Positions 47,814 through 55,747 of a DNA stretch of 64,000 bases are shown piece by piece. A program made the position numbers and the translations under genes. The DNA lies in NCBI RefSeq assembly GCF_021742065.1, contig NZ_JAKKIE010000009.1:32415-96414 (forward strand). Reading direction: 5' to 3'. The notes under the pieces are model-generated. The model made no database searches and had not been told where the DNA came from. It saw only the letters and a program-made list of their open reading frames with translations. Source of the DNA: Rhizorhapis sp. SPR117. GTDB taxonomy: Bacteria > Pseudomonadota > Alphaproteobacteria > Sphingomonadales > Sphingomonadaceae. The first letter of the stretch is position 1; each line of letters starts with the position of its first letter.

Positions 47814-49010
47814 TTAGCGGTTGAACGACACCACCGTGGCGGGGCGGCGCAGCGGTTCGACCGTTTCGCGATACAGGCTTTCCATCGGTTCATCGCTCAC
47901 TTCATATACCGCACCTGATCCGAAACCATTGAACGCGGTCCGCATCGCGCAGCCATAGGCGCCCAGCATCCCGATTTCGATATAGTCTCCGGCCTTCACG
48001 TCGGCGGGCAGTGAAAACGGTCCGGCCATATGGTCCATATCGTCGCAGGTTGGACCATAAAAGCTGAAATCCGCGAGTTCTGCCGTGCTGTCCTGTTCCC
48101 GCAACAGCTTGACCGGAAAGCGCCAGCCAAGATGCGCGGCGTCGAACAGCGCGCCATAAGCGCCATCGTTGATATACAGTTCCTCATCCCGGCGGCGTTC
48201 GACGCGGACGATCAAGCTGCTATATTCCGCAGCCAGTGCACGGCCCGGTTCGCACCACAATTCAGCCGAATAGCTGATTGGTAGGCTTTCGAAAGCGCGG
48301 TCGATGGCGTCGAAATACAGTTCGAGCGCGGGCGGTTCCATGCCCGGATAAACCGATGGGAAACCCCCGCCGACATCGATGATGTCTACGGTGACCGACG
48401 CATCGACGATGGCCATGCGGACGCGCTCCATGGCCTGCGTATAGGCATGAGGCGTCATCGCCTGACTGCCGACATGGAAACAGATGCCCAGCGCATCGGC
48501 GGCCTGGCGCGTGGCCATCAACAGTTCGCGGGCATCGCCAACTTCGACGCCGAATTTGGACGCGAGGCTGAGCTTCGAATAGTCGGACGACACGCGCAGG
48601 CGGACGCACAGATACAGATCCGTCGCGTTGTTCGTCGCCCGCATGATCTTGTCCAACTCCTCCATCGTATCGAGGGAGAAGACGCGCACGCCATGCTGAT
48701 GATAGGCCTCGGCAATGGCTTCTTCCGGCTTTACCGGATGCATGAAGCACAGCGTCGCTTTCGGCAGCACGCGGGCGACCAGCCGCACCTCGGCAATCGA
48801 GGCAACGTCATAATGCGTGATCCCGCTTTCCCAGAGCGTCGTCAGAAGCTCGGGCGAAGGGTTCGCCTTGACGGCATAAAGCGACTTGCCCGGAAACTTC
48901 TGAACGAAGAACTGGGCAGCGCGGCGTGCAGCCTGCGGACGAAAAAGCGTTACCGGATCGACCGGATTGAGGGCAGTAGCTATCCCCAGCGCGCTATGAT
49001 GCTTGGACAA
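47814..49010 (-). CDS. Ornithine decarboxylase (alanine-racemase fold)
   Basis: This 398-residue PLP enzyme of the eukaryotic-type ODC/DAP-decarboxylase fold makes putrescine from ornithine; some relatives also accept lysine. The PLP lysine is K48 in SLYAVKANPS. The phosphate-binding Gly cluster is IDVGGGFPSVYPG. EPGRALAA lies later, and an active-site Cys in YGPTCDDMDHM is near residue 320. The start is TTG 49010, with GGAGG 9 bp upstream. That site lies inside a structured leader. It is the last gene of the polyamine block. Confidence 0.93.
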   Translation of the reverse strand: MSKHHSALGIATALNPVDPVTLFRPQAARRAAQFFVQKFPGKSLYAVKANPSPELLTTLWESGITHYDVASIAEVRLVARVLPKATLCFMHPVKPEEAIAEAYHQHGVRVFSLDTMEELDKIMRATNNATDLYLCVRLRVSSDYSKLSLASKFGVEVGDARELLMATRQAADALGICFHVGSQAMTPHAYTQAMERVRMAIVDASVTVDIIDVGGGFPSVYPGMEPPALELYFDAIDRAFESLPISYSAELWCEPGRALAAEYSSLIVRVERRRDEELYINDGAYGALFDAAHLGWRFPVKLLREQDSTAELADFSFYGPTCDDMDHMAGPFSLPADVKAGDYIEIGMLGAYGCAMRTAFNGFGSGAVYEVSDEPMESLYRETVEPLRRPATVVSFNR

Positions 49011-49079
49011 TTCAAGGGACCTCCAGTGGTTCGTAATGAGCAGTAAGGCTGCCTTGCGGTGGAAGTCCCATGGGGCAGC
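49008..49079 (-). promoter_or_regulatory. Pseudoknotted leader RNA (speF-motif-like) covering the ornithine decarboxylase start
   Basis: Reading the minus strand, GCTGCC (49079-49074) can pair with GGCAGC (49053-49048). The enclosed loop holds GGGACTTCCA (49069-49060). That loop segment can pair along ten bases, with one G-U, to TGGAGGTCCC (49025-49016), which contains the Shine-Dalgarno GGAGG. The order P1-P2-P1'-P2' is an H-type pseudoknot. Position and gene fit the speF motif described upstream of alphaproteobacterial ornithine decarboxylase genes; membership is inferred. A 19-codon frame (ATG 49071 to TGA 49012) also ends one base before the TTG start. Confidence 0.7.
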
Positions 49080-49149
49080 AGGGGTGCGATATATAAATGC
49101 GCGGTCCTGCTGTAAACCCTGGGGTCAAAAAAAGACTGTCACAAAACTG

Positions 49150-50322
49150 TCATGAAAGGCGATTGCGGAAATCATCATAACCAAAGCCGCGAATCTGGCG
49201 CAACGCGTCGGTTTCGCTGTTCCACAGATAGATGGACGGCAATGGCACTCCATTGAATGTATTGGTCTTCACCATCGAATAATGGGCCTGATCCAGAAAG
49301 GCGATTCGTTGCCCTGCATGGGCCGAATCGGGAAGACGGTAGTCGCCGATAATATCGCCTGCCAGACAGGACGGGCCGCCCAGTCGCACTAATGCCCCCT
49401 CGGTCCGTTCAACCAACATGGCGGGGCGATAGGGCGCCTCGATCACATCGGGCATATGGCATGTGGCGCTGATATCGGTGATGGCGACCGGCATGCCATT
49501 GTCCATGACGTCGAGTATTTCACCCACCAATATGCCCGCATCCAGCGCCACCGCCTCACCGGGCTCCAGATAGAGGGCAAGGCCGGTTTCCTGACGAATG
49601 CGCGTCAGGAAGGCGATCAGTGCCTCCCGCTGGTAATCAGCGCGGGTGATATGATGCCCGCCGCCGAAATTCAGCCAGTTGAGCTGACCCAGATAGGGCC
49701 GGATAACGGGTTCGACCGCCGCCCATGTTCGTTCCAGCGGCAGAAAATCCTGCTCGCATAAGGTATGGAAATGCAGGCCCGACACGCCCTCCAGATCGGC
49801 CGCGTTCAGTTGGCTGATCGGGTGGCCCAAGCGACTGTGTAACTGGCAGGGGTCGTATTTCTCAACCTCGCCCTCGCGATGTTCGGGATTGATGCGCAGG
49901 CCTATATCGAACTGTTTGCCGCTCCGTCGCGCCTCTTCGATGATCGGGCGGAAACGGGCAATCTGCGCCGGACTGTTGAAGATGACATGATCGGACAAGC
50001 CAAGGATGGCGCGCAGGTCGTCGGCTTTGTATCCGGCGCAATAGGTGGCGACCTCTCCGCCATAATAGTCTCGCCCCAACTGCGCCTCGAAAATCCCCGA
50101 AGCGCATACGCCATCCAGATATTCCGCCACCACTCCACCCAGCGACCACATGGAGAATGCCTTGAGTGCAGCCAGCATCCTGATGCCGGAGCGGTCACGC
50201 ACATCCTTCAGGATCGACAGGTTACGCCGCACCGCCGCCTCATCCACCACGAAACTGGGGGATGGGACGCGGTTCAGGTCGAAATGTGCAAAAGCTCCGG
50301 GATCGCCGGCTCTGGTTTCCAT
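49150..50322 (-). CDS. nspC: Carboxynorspermidine/carboxyspermidine decarboxylase
   Basis: This 390-residue PLP decarboxylase performs the last step of the alternative spermidine route. The PLP lysine lies in MLAALKAFSMWSL. Further markers are the HFHTLCEQDF and LNFGGGHHITRADY segments, LEPGEAVALDAG, and GPSCLAGDIIGDY holding the active-site Cys. It lies 199 bp from the preceding carboxy(nor)spermidine synthase gene; that gap holds a palindromic element. It precedes the ornithine decarboxylase gene. Confidence 0.94.
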   Translation of the reverse strand: METRAGDPGAFAHFDLNRVPSPSFVVDEAAVRRNLSILKDVRDRSGIRMLAALKAFSMWSLGGVVAEYLDGVCASGIFEAQLGRDYYGGEVATYCAGYKADDLRAILGLSDHVIFNSPAQIARFRPIIEEARRSGKQFDIGLRINPEHREGEVEKYDPCQLHSRLGHPISQLNAADLEGVSGLHFHTLCEQDFLPLERTWAAVEPVIRPYLGQLNWLNFGGGHHITRADYQREALIAFLTRIRQETGLALYLEPGEAVALDAGILVGEILDVMDNGMPVAITDISATCHMPDVIEAPYRPAMLVERTEGALVRLGGPSCLAGDIIGDYRLPDSAHAGQRIAFLDQAHYSMVKTNTFNGVPLPSIYLWNSETDALRQIRGFGYDDFRNRLS

Positions 50323-50336
50323 TTATGTCTCCACCT

Positions 50337-50514
50337 CCCTCTCTCCTGTGGGATCGTTGCATAATTCCATTTACCGTCATCCCCGCGAAGGCGGGGATCC
50401 ATCTCCTGACCTAACCGCTTGATTTTACCTCAGGAGATGGGTTCCCGCTTTCGCGGGAACGACGAAAATTGGGCAATGCACGCATTATGCAATAGTCCCC
50501 TGAAGGAGAGAGGG
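50337..50514. repeat. Nested inverted-repeat (MITE-like) element between nspC and the synthase gene
   Basis: Three nested inverted pairs are visible. The outer pair is CCCTCTCTCC (50337-50346) and GGAGAGAGGG (50505-50514). The middle pair is TTGCATAAT (50357-50365) and ATTATGCAA (50484-50492). The inner pair is the 35-bp arms 50375-50409 and 50430-50464, which begin and end with CGTC...CTCCTGA and TCAGGAG...GACG. No ORF lies inside. The symmetry suggests a non-autonomous palindromic element. Confidence 0.8.
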
Positions 50515-50521
50515 CTTTACA

Positions 50522-51727
50522 TCAAAAATCCAGCGGTCCGTCCAATTCCTTCACCTGCCACGGCAAACCATGCTTGTTCAGCATGTCCATGAAGGGGTCG
50601 GGATCGAACTGTTCCATGTTGAACACGCCTTCGCCAGACCATGCGCCGGTCAGGATCATCGCCGCGCCGATCATCGCGGGAACGCCGGTCGTATAGCTCA
50701 CTGCCTGATTGCCGGTTTCGGCATAGGCTTCTTCATGATCGCAGATATTGTAGATGTAGAAGGTTTTGCTTTTGCCGCCCCTCTGCCCCGTTGCGATGTC
50801 CCCGATATTGGTCTTGCCCTTGGTCGTGACGCCCAGGCTGGCCGGTTCGGGCAACACGGCTTTCAGGAATTGCAGCGGAATGATTTCCTTGCCCTCGTAC
50901 ATCACCGGGTCGATCCGCGTCATACCGACATTCTGCAACACTTCCAGATGCTTGAGATAGGCATCGCCAAAAGTCATCCAGAATCGGATGCGCTTGATTT
51001 CCGGCAAGTGGGTTTTCAGGGACTCCAGTTCCTCATGATACATGAGGTACATATTCTTTGGCCCGACCTGTTCGAAATCAAAGCTCTGCTTGTGCGACAA
51101 AGGTGGGGTTTCCACCCAGTCGCCATTTTCCCAGTGCCGCGCCACGGCGGTCACTTCGCGGATGTTGATTTCGGGATTGAAGTTAGTGGCGAAATGCTGA
51201 CCATGGTCGCCGCCATTGCAATCGAGAATGTCGAGCGTATCGATGCGGTCGAGATAATGTTTCTTCAAATATGTCGCAAATATACTGGTCACGCCCGGAT
51301 CGAAACCGGAGCCCAGCAGTGCCATCAGCCCGGCTTCCCTGAAGCGATCCTGATAGGCCCATTGCCAGTGATATTCGAACTTCGCTTCGTCGCGCGGTTC
51401 GTAATTGGCGGTGTCCATATAATGAACGCCGGTTTTCAGGCACGCTTCCATGATCGAAAGGTCCTGATAGGGCAGCGCCAGATTGACCACGAGCTTTGGC
51501 TGAACCCTGGCGATCAGGGCCGCCGTCGCGTCCACATCATCCGCATCGACTTGCGCTGTATGGATGACAACGCCGGTACGCTGCTTCACCGATTCCGCGA
51601 CAGCATCGCATTTTGCGACCCGTCGGCTTGCCAGTGTGATGTCACTGAAAATGTCGGGATTCATTGCCATCTTGTGGACGGCTACGGACCCGACGCCACC
51701 TGCGCCGATGACAAGTACCTTGCTCAA
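50522..51727 (-). CDS. Carboxy(nor)spermidine synthase (saccharopine-dehydrogenase fold)
   Basis: The roughly 401-residue NADPH-dependent enzyme condenses aspartate semialdehyde with putrescine or diaminopropane. The Rossmann GAGGVGSVAVHKM is at the N-terminus. ASRRVAKCDAVAESV, DTANYEPRDE and GSGFDPGVTSIFA follow, as in saccharopine-dehydrogenase-like proteins of the alternative spermidine pathway. I place the start at TTG 51727 (LSKVLVIGAGG), which has GGAG 8 bp upstream; an ATG at 51772 adds 15 unconserved residues. Its partner decarboxylase lies immediately downstream. Confidence 0.9.
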   Translation of the reverse strand: MSKVLVIGAGGVGSVAVHKMAMNPDIFSDITLASRRVAKCDAVAESVKQRTGVVIHTAQVDADDVDATAALIARVQPKLVVNLALPYQDLSIMEACLKTGVHYMDTANYEPRDEAKFEYHWQWAYQDRFREAGLMALLGSGFDPGVTSIFATYLKKHYLDRIDTLDILDCNGGDHGQHFATNFNPEINIREVTAVARHWENGDWVETPPLSHKQSFDFEQVGPKNMYLMYHEELESLKTHLPEIKRIRFWMTFGDAYLKHLEVLQNVGMTRIDPVMYEGKEIIPLQFLKAVLPEPASLGVTTKGKTNIGDIATGQRGGKSKTFYIYNICDHEEAYAETGNQAVSYTTGVPAMIGAAMILTGAWSGEGVFNMEQFDPDPFMDMLNKHGLPWQVKELDGPLDF

Positions 51728-51819
51728 TGCTTGGCTCCGATACTGGATAAGGGGTTTATTAAACGTGCCCATATAGGGATGGCGGATTACAGAGCAATGT
51801 CAGTGCTCCATTTCACTTT

Positions 51820-52668
51820 TCAAATATCCTGCGTCAGCCGGGCATACAGATCGGGTCGCCGATCCCGGAAAAATCCCATGCCTGCCCGGTGCCTGCGTGC
51901 ACGGTCCAGATCGATCGTGGCCACCAGCGTACCTGTATCCTGCGCGCCCACTTCTGAAACCAGATCGCCCCATTCGTCGGTGATGAAGCTGTGGCCATAG
52001 AAACTTTGGCCCTCTTCGTCACCGATGCGATTTGCGGCGATCACGGGCATGACGTTGGATACGGCATGACCGACCATGGCGCGTCGCCACATGCGGCTGG
52101 TGTCCAGTTCCGCGTCATAGGGTTCGGACCCGATCGCAGTTGGGAAAAAGAGCATTTCAGCGCCCATCAGCGCCATGATCCGCGCTGTTTCAGGATACCA
52201 TTGGTCCCAGCATATGCCGACGCCGATGGTGCCGTAGCGGGTTTCCCAGACCTTGAATCCGCTATTGCCGGGGCGGAAATAATATTTTTCCTCATAGCCG
52301 GGGCCATCGGGGATGTGGCTTTTGCGATAGACGCCCATGACTTCGCCCGCATCACCAATCATGGCGAGCGAATTGTAATGATGCTGGCCATCGCGTTCGA
52401 AAAAACTGGTGGGGATATAGATGCCCAGTTCCGCCGCCAGCCCCTGCATCGCCAGCACTGCAGGATGTTCGCCAACTGGTCGGGCCATGGCGAACAGGGC
52501 TTCGTCCTCGACCTTGCAGAAATAAGGGCCCTCGAACAATTCGGGCGGCAGGATGATCTTCGCCCCGCGTGCAGCGGCCTGACGCACCAGCACGGAGACG
52601 GCGGCAATATTGTCGTCAATATCATCGGAAAAGGCGAGTTGCAGAGCAGCGACTGTTACCTGGGTCAT
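51820..52668 (-). CDS. aguB: N-carbamoylputrescine amidase
   Basis: This 282-residue nitrilase-fold amidase releases putrescine from N-carbamoylputrescine. The Glu-Lys-Cys triad is complete: E43 in PPELFEGPYF, K116 in VYRKSHIPDGPGY, and C153 in GICWDQWYPE. The length and the plant-type sequence match AguB. It lies 42 bp after aguA, so the pair forms the agmatine-to-putrescine branch. Confidence 0.96.
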   Translation of the reverse strand: MTQVTVAALQLAFSDDIDDNIAAVSVLVRQAAARGAKIILPPELFEGPYFCKVEDEALFAMARPVGEHPAVLAMQGLAAELGIYIPTSFFERDGQHHYNSLAMIGDAGEVMGVYRKSHIPDGPGYEEKYYFRPGNSGFKVWETRYGTIGVGICWDQWYPETARIMALMGAEMLFFPTAIGSEPYDAELDTSRMWRRAMVGHAVSNVMPVIAANRIGDEEGQSFYGHSFITDEWGDLVSEVGAQDTGTLVATIDLDRARRHRAGMGFFRDRRPDLYARLTQDI

Positions 52669-52710
52669 GATCCCTCCGATGGCCCGATCCGTATAGAAAC
52701 GGTCTGCATG

Positions 52711-53694
52711 TCAAATGGACGGCATTTGCTGGCTGATGCAGTGGAAACTTCCGCCGCCTGTCAATATGGCGTCGCTCATCAATCCTGCAATCTTCCGTCC
52801 GGGGAAAAAGGGTTGCAACGCGTCGAGCGCGGCCTGATCATTGGGCTGTCCATACTGGGGCACGACCACGACGGCATTGCCGATATAGAAATTCATGTAG
52901 CTGGCGGGAATAATATCGCCGTCGCGCCGGACAAGGCCGGGGGAGGGTATGGCAACCACCTCCAGCCCGAAAGCACGGGCACGGGCTTTGGCATCGGCAT
53001 AAATGGCTGCGTTGGGATCGTCCTGGCCCGCAGGCTCAGGAATAGCGAGCAACCCTTCGCCCACAAAGCGCGCCAGATTGTCGACATGGCCGTCGGTATG
53101 GTCGTTGACCAATCCCTCGCCCAACCAGAGAATGTCACTATAGCCAAGGCTGCCCGCCAGCAGCGTTTCAATCTTGCGCCGGTCGAGCGCGGGATTGCGA
53201 TTGGGATTGAGCAGGCATTGCTCGGTGGTGACGGCCAGTCCGGTGCCGTCGGTATCCACCGCGCCGCCCTCAAATATCCAGTGGTTCTTTGCGCAGGTGA
53301 AATCCGTCTGAGCGGCCAACAATGCGCCAATGTCCCTGTCGCCGGGCATGTCATAGCTGCCGCCCCAGCCATTGAAGTCGAAATCGGCCAGTGCGCGTGC
53401 ATCGCCGTCCTTTACGGCGATCGGTCCGGTATCGCGCAGCCACACGTCGCCAAAGGGCAATGACTGGACGATAACGCCATCGTCGACCAATGCGCGCGCG
53501 GCATGTGCAGAGGCCGCATCCGACGCGACAAGGCGCACCTCCTCGCCCTCGCCACCTGCATGGACATGGTTAGCGAAGGCCGCTACCTGACGACGCGCAT
53601 CATCGAATGCATCGGGCCATTCGGCGGGATTACTGGGAAAGCCGATCCATACCCAGTCATGCGGTGCCCATTCGGCTGGCTGGCGATAGGTCAT
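52711..53694 (-). CDS. aguA: Agmatine deiminase
   Basis: This 327-residue guanidino-group-modifying enzyme converts agmatine to N-carbamoylputrescine and ammonia. The fold shows WLRDTGPIAV, NGWGGSYD, FEGGAVDTDG, NDHTDGHVDNLARF and the terminal GGGSFHCISQQ with catalytic Cys at 319. No arginine decarboxylase lies in the window, so the agmatine source is elsewhere or external. It begins the polyamine block, 62 bp from the tRNA-Pro fragment. Confidence 0.96.
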   Translation of the reverse strand: MTYRQPAEWAPHDWVWIGFPSNPAEWPDAFDDARRQVAAFANHVHAGGEGEEVRLVASDAASAHAARALVDDGVIVQSLPFGDVWLRDTGPIAVKDGDARALADFDFNGWGGSYDMPGDRDIGALLAAQTDFTCAKNHWIFEGGAVDTDGTGLAVTTEQCLLNPNRNPALDRRKIETLLAGSLGYSDILWLGEGLVNDHTDGHVDNLARFVGEGLLAIPEPAGQDDPNAAIYADAKARARAFGLEVVAIPSPGLVRRDGDIIPASYMNFYIGNAVVVVPQYGQPNDQAALDALQPFFPGRKIAGLMSDAILTGGGSFHCISQQMPSI

Positions 53695-53756
53695 GACACG
53701 AATCCTGCGTGGTTAGGGTCAATTCATGCCAATTGGCAAAGCAGGGAACATATGTT

Positions 53757-53799
53757 TGGCCGGGGCGAGAGGATTGGAACCTCCGACCCCCACCCCCAG
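53757..53799 (-). pseudogene. 3' fragment of tRNA-Pro (possible old attachment site)
   Basis: On the minus strand this 43-bp piece matches the last 45 bases of the intact tRNA-Pro(GGG) at 63534-63610, with a 2-base deletion and two substitutions (T-loop GTTCGAA to GTTCCAA, acceptor CCCCGAC to CCCCGGC). The 5' half of the tRNA is missing. A 3' tRNA fragment beside an integrase remnant is the usual mark of a site-specific integration. The substitutions show it is old and not functional. Confidence 0.75.
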
Positions 53800-53948
53800 C
53801 TTGGAACTCTTGAATCTTTAGTTGCTCGCAGTTGCACGTAACTACCCGCAAGAACTCGTTAAATATAAAAACAGAATTACTTGCGTGTTCGTGGCCACCT
53901 GTCGAAACTGTATTTGTGTGTTAGACATGTGTTACAAAGGACGTCGTA

Positions 53949-54155
53949 ATGATAAAGCTGACAAGGGCCTTTATCGACAAGGTGAAGCCACCGCAAGGGG
54001 ATTACGAGATTCATTGGGATGATTCAGTCCAAGGATATGGGCTGAGGGTCACACCCAAGGGTAAGCGGGTCTTCGAGCTCGGCCCTGCCAGCTTCGATGA
54101 ACTCACAGCAGAGCTCCGCATCGGCGACATCGCCAAGGCATGCTCAAAGCAATGA
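53949..54155 (+). pseudogene. N-terminal remnant of a tyrosine integrase
   Basis: The 68-residue frame opens MIKLTRAFIDKV and continues through YEIHWDDSVQGYGLRVTPKGKRVF, a good match to the N-terminal arm-binding domain of tRNA-targeting phage- and island-type integrases. The catalytic domain is absent; the frame drifts to unrelated residues after about position 43 and stops. It sits 150 bp from the tRNA-Pro fragment in an AT-rich stretch. It is a decayed integrase, not an active one. Confidence 0.75.
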
Positions 54156-54312
54156 TGGCAATGCCTTCTACCTCGGAAGAAGAATGCTTGGAAGCCTTAC
54201 CGCGGCGAGCGAGGAGGATGTTTATAGCGAAGGATATAGCCCTTCATAGCACCTCTCAGTAATCGCGCGGGATGATAGTATCGTCGCCGCTGAATAGACA
54301 AGGAGGCTATCG
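54156..54312 (+). other. Gap between integrase stub and the peptide cassette
   Basis: No gene was recognised in this 157-bp stretch. It ends with AAGGAGG (54299-54305), an unusually strong ribosome binding site for the gene at 54313. No convincing promoter was identified. Confidence 0.5.
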
Positions 54313-54588
54313 ATGACTGAGGATCCCGACCTTCAATCAGGTACAGAGGACAGGCGTCGCTTTCTGAAGACCTGTGGGCGCTTTGCGGCTACTGTTCCGC
54401 CGGCAATGACGATCCTGTTGTCTACATCGCTTTCCTCCGCAGCCATCGCCAAATCGGGCGGCGGTGGTGGTGGCGGCCCGAAGGGCAACAATGGCGTGGG
54501 CAACGGCCTCGATCCTCAACCGCCCGGCAACCCGCCTATCAATGACGGACCCGGCACCGGTCCCGGCAATCCTGGCAGGCGTTACTAG
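54313..54588 (+). CDS. Small twin-arginine-type exported Gly/Pro-rich peptide, candidate substrate of the cassette
   Basis: The 91-residue protein has DRRRFLK at residues 13-19, close to the Tat consensus. The hydrophobic region (about 24-45) ends in AIA at 44-46. The remaining 45 residues are almost only Gly, Pro, Asn and Asp, starting KSGG and ending RRY. In this mature segment only S48, T82 and Y91 have hydroxyl groups. A strong ribosome binding site lies upstream. It precedes a PqqD/HPr-kinase-like fusion by 19 bp. I infer it is the modified peptide or protein, but a structural role is possible. Confidence 0.75.
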   Translation: MTEDPDLQSGTEDRRRFLKTCGRFAATVPPAMTILLSTSLSSAAIAKSGGGGGGGPKGNNGVGNGLDPQPPGNPPINDGPGTGPGNPGRRY

Positions 54589-54607
54589 AACGGGCGAACC
54601 GCTTCCG

Positions 54608-55747
54608 ATGGCCGAGGAGCCAGGAGCTCGACTGGGGTCTGATTTGACATTGCGCTTTACCCCCGAGACCTCGATCGCGTTCATTGATGATCAGCCGCTC
54701 ATCCTGTCGCAGTCTCAGCGCGCCTTGTACGAGGTTAACCAGATCGGCGGTTACATCGCATGCCGTCTGGAAGACGGAGTCAGCCTTCGACAACTCACGC
54801 GGGAGGTCGAGGATCGCGGATTTGATGAGGCATCAACCGTGCTGGCGGATGTTCTGGCGCATTGGTCCCATTCCGGGCTGGTTTGCGCCATGGAAATTCC
54901 GCCTGTCGGCCCGGTGGCGATGACTCAAGCCATCGCTCTGGGCGGCAGGGGGTTGGCGCTGCGATACCATGATCAGGCTTTGGCCGATCACATTGCACCT
55001 GTCTTTGCCCATCTCGAAGGTCAACCGGCTGCTATTGAGCGGCGTTATGACATCTGGTCTTTGCACGGTTTGGCCCTGTTCAGCCGGGATGGCGGGCAGG
55101 CAACGATCCTGCAACCGGCGCAGGCGGCGACCATCGTCAAGGCGCGCCTGATGCAGGACATTATCAATGACCCATGCTGGTCTCTGGCGCTTCATGCCGC
55201 CTGTCTGCACCGCAATGGACGAGCGCTCCTGCTGACCGGCAGGCCGGGGGCGGGCAAGACCACCCTGACCTCTTGGCTGCTCGCCAATGGCTTTGCCTAT
55301 CAGGGCGATGACATCACCATGTTCAATGCCGACGGTCAGGTTCAGGGTTTGCCCTTCCTTCCAACGGTCAAGTCCGGGGCATGGCCGCTGATGAGCGCCA
55401 GATATGCCGACCGTCTCCAGTCCGCAACCCACTGGAGGCCCGATGGCAAGCGCGTCCGCTATCTCGTCCCGCCCGGACCGATAGAACAAGCATCGCTGTC
55501 CGTTGGATGGATCGTGATGTTGCGGCGAAGCAAGGGCGGGGCCGCGCGGCTGGAGCCACTTCAGCCCGCGCGCGTAATCAGGCAGCTGCTCTCCGAAGCC
55601 GCATCGGCGAACGGCGAGGTAGACCGCGCCGCACTCGATACCCTTATCCGCACCGTGGCGGCAGCCCGGGCGTTCGAACTGCACTATGACGATCTCGATG
55701 AAGCGGCTGCGCTGCTCGACAGGCTGTGCGCCGATGGCGCGGCTTAA
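54608..55747 (+). CDS. PqqD-like domain fused to an HPr-kinase-like domain
   Basis: About 379 residues from ATG 54608 (start uncertain; no clear ribosome binding site, possibly coupled to the gene before). Residues 1-92 resemble PqqD, a peptide-recognition domain, with the SQRALYEVNQIGGYIACRLEDG pattern. Residues 200-379 resemble HPr kinase: P-loop LTGRPGAGKTT at about 209-219, then YQGDDIT at about 231-237 with the catalytic acidic pair, and a terminal helical tail. HPr-kinase relatives phosphorylate peptides in some lasso-peptide systems. It overlaps the next gene by 14 bp. Confidence 0.8.
   Translation: MAEEPGARLGSDLTLRFTPETSIAFIDDQPLILSQSQRALYEVNQIGGYIACRLEDGVSLRQLTREVEDRGFDEASTVLADVLAHWSHSGLVCAMEIPPVGPVAMTQAIALGGRGLALRYHDQALADHIAPVFAHLEGQPAAIERRYDIWSLHGLALFSRDGGQATILQPAQAATIVKARLMQDIINDPCWSLALHAACLHRNGRALLLTGRPGAGKTTLTSWLLANGFAYQGDDITMFNADGQVQGLPFLPTVKSGAWPLMSARYADRLQSATHWRPDGKRVRYLVPPGPIEQASLSVGWIVMLRRSKGGAARLEPLQPARVIRQLLSEAASANGEVDRAALDTLIRTVAAARAFELHYDDLDEAAALLDRLCADGAA

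Noticed and set aside
50570..52000. 476-codon frame antisense to the carboxy(nor)spermidine synthase gene
   Set aside because: Shadow frame of a strongly recognised gene, without ribosome binding site or homology pattern.
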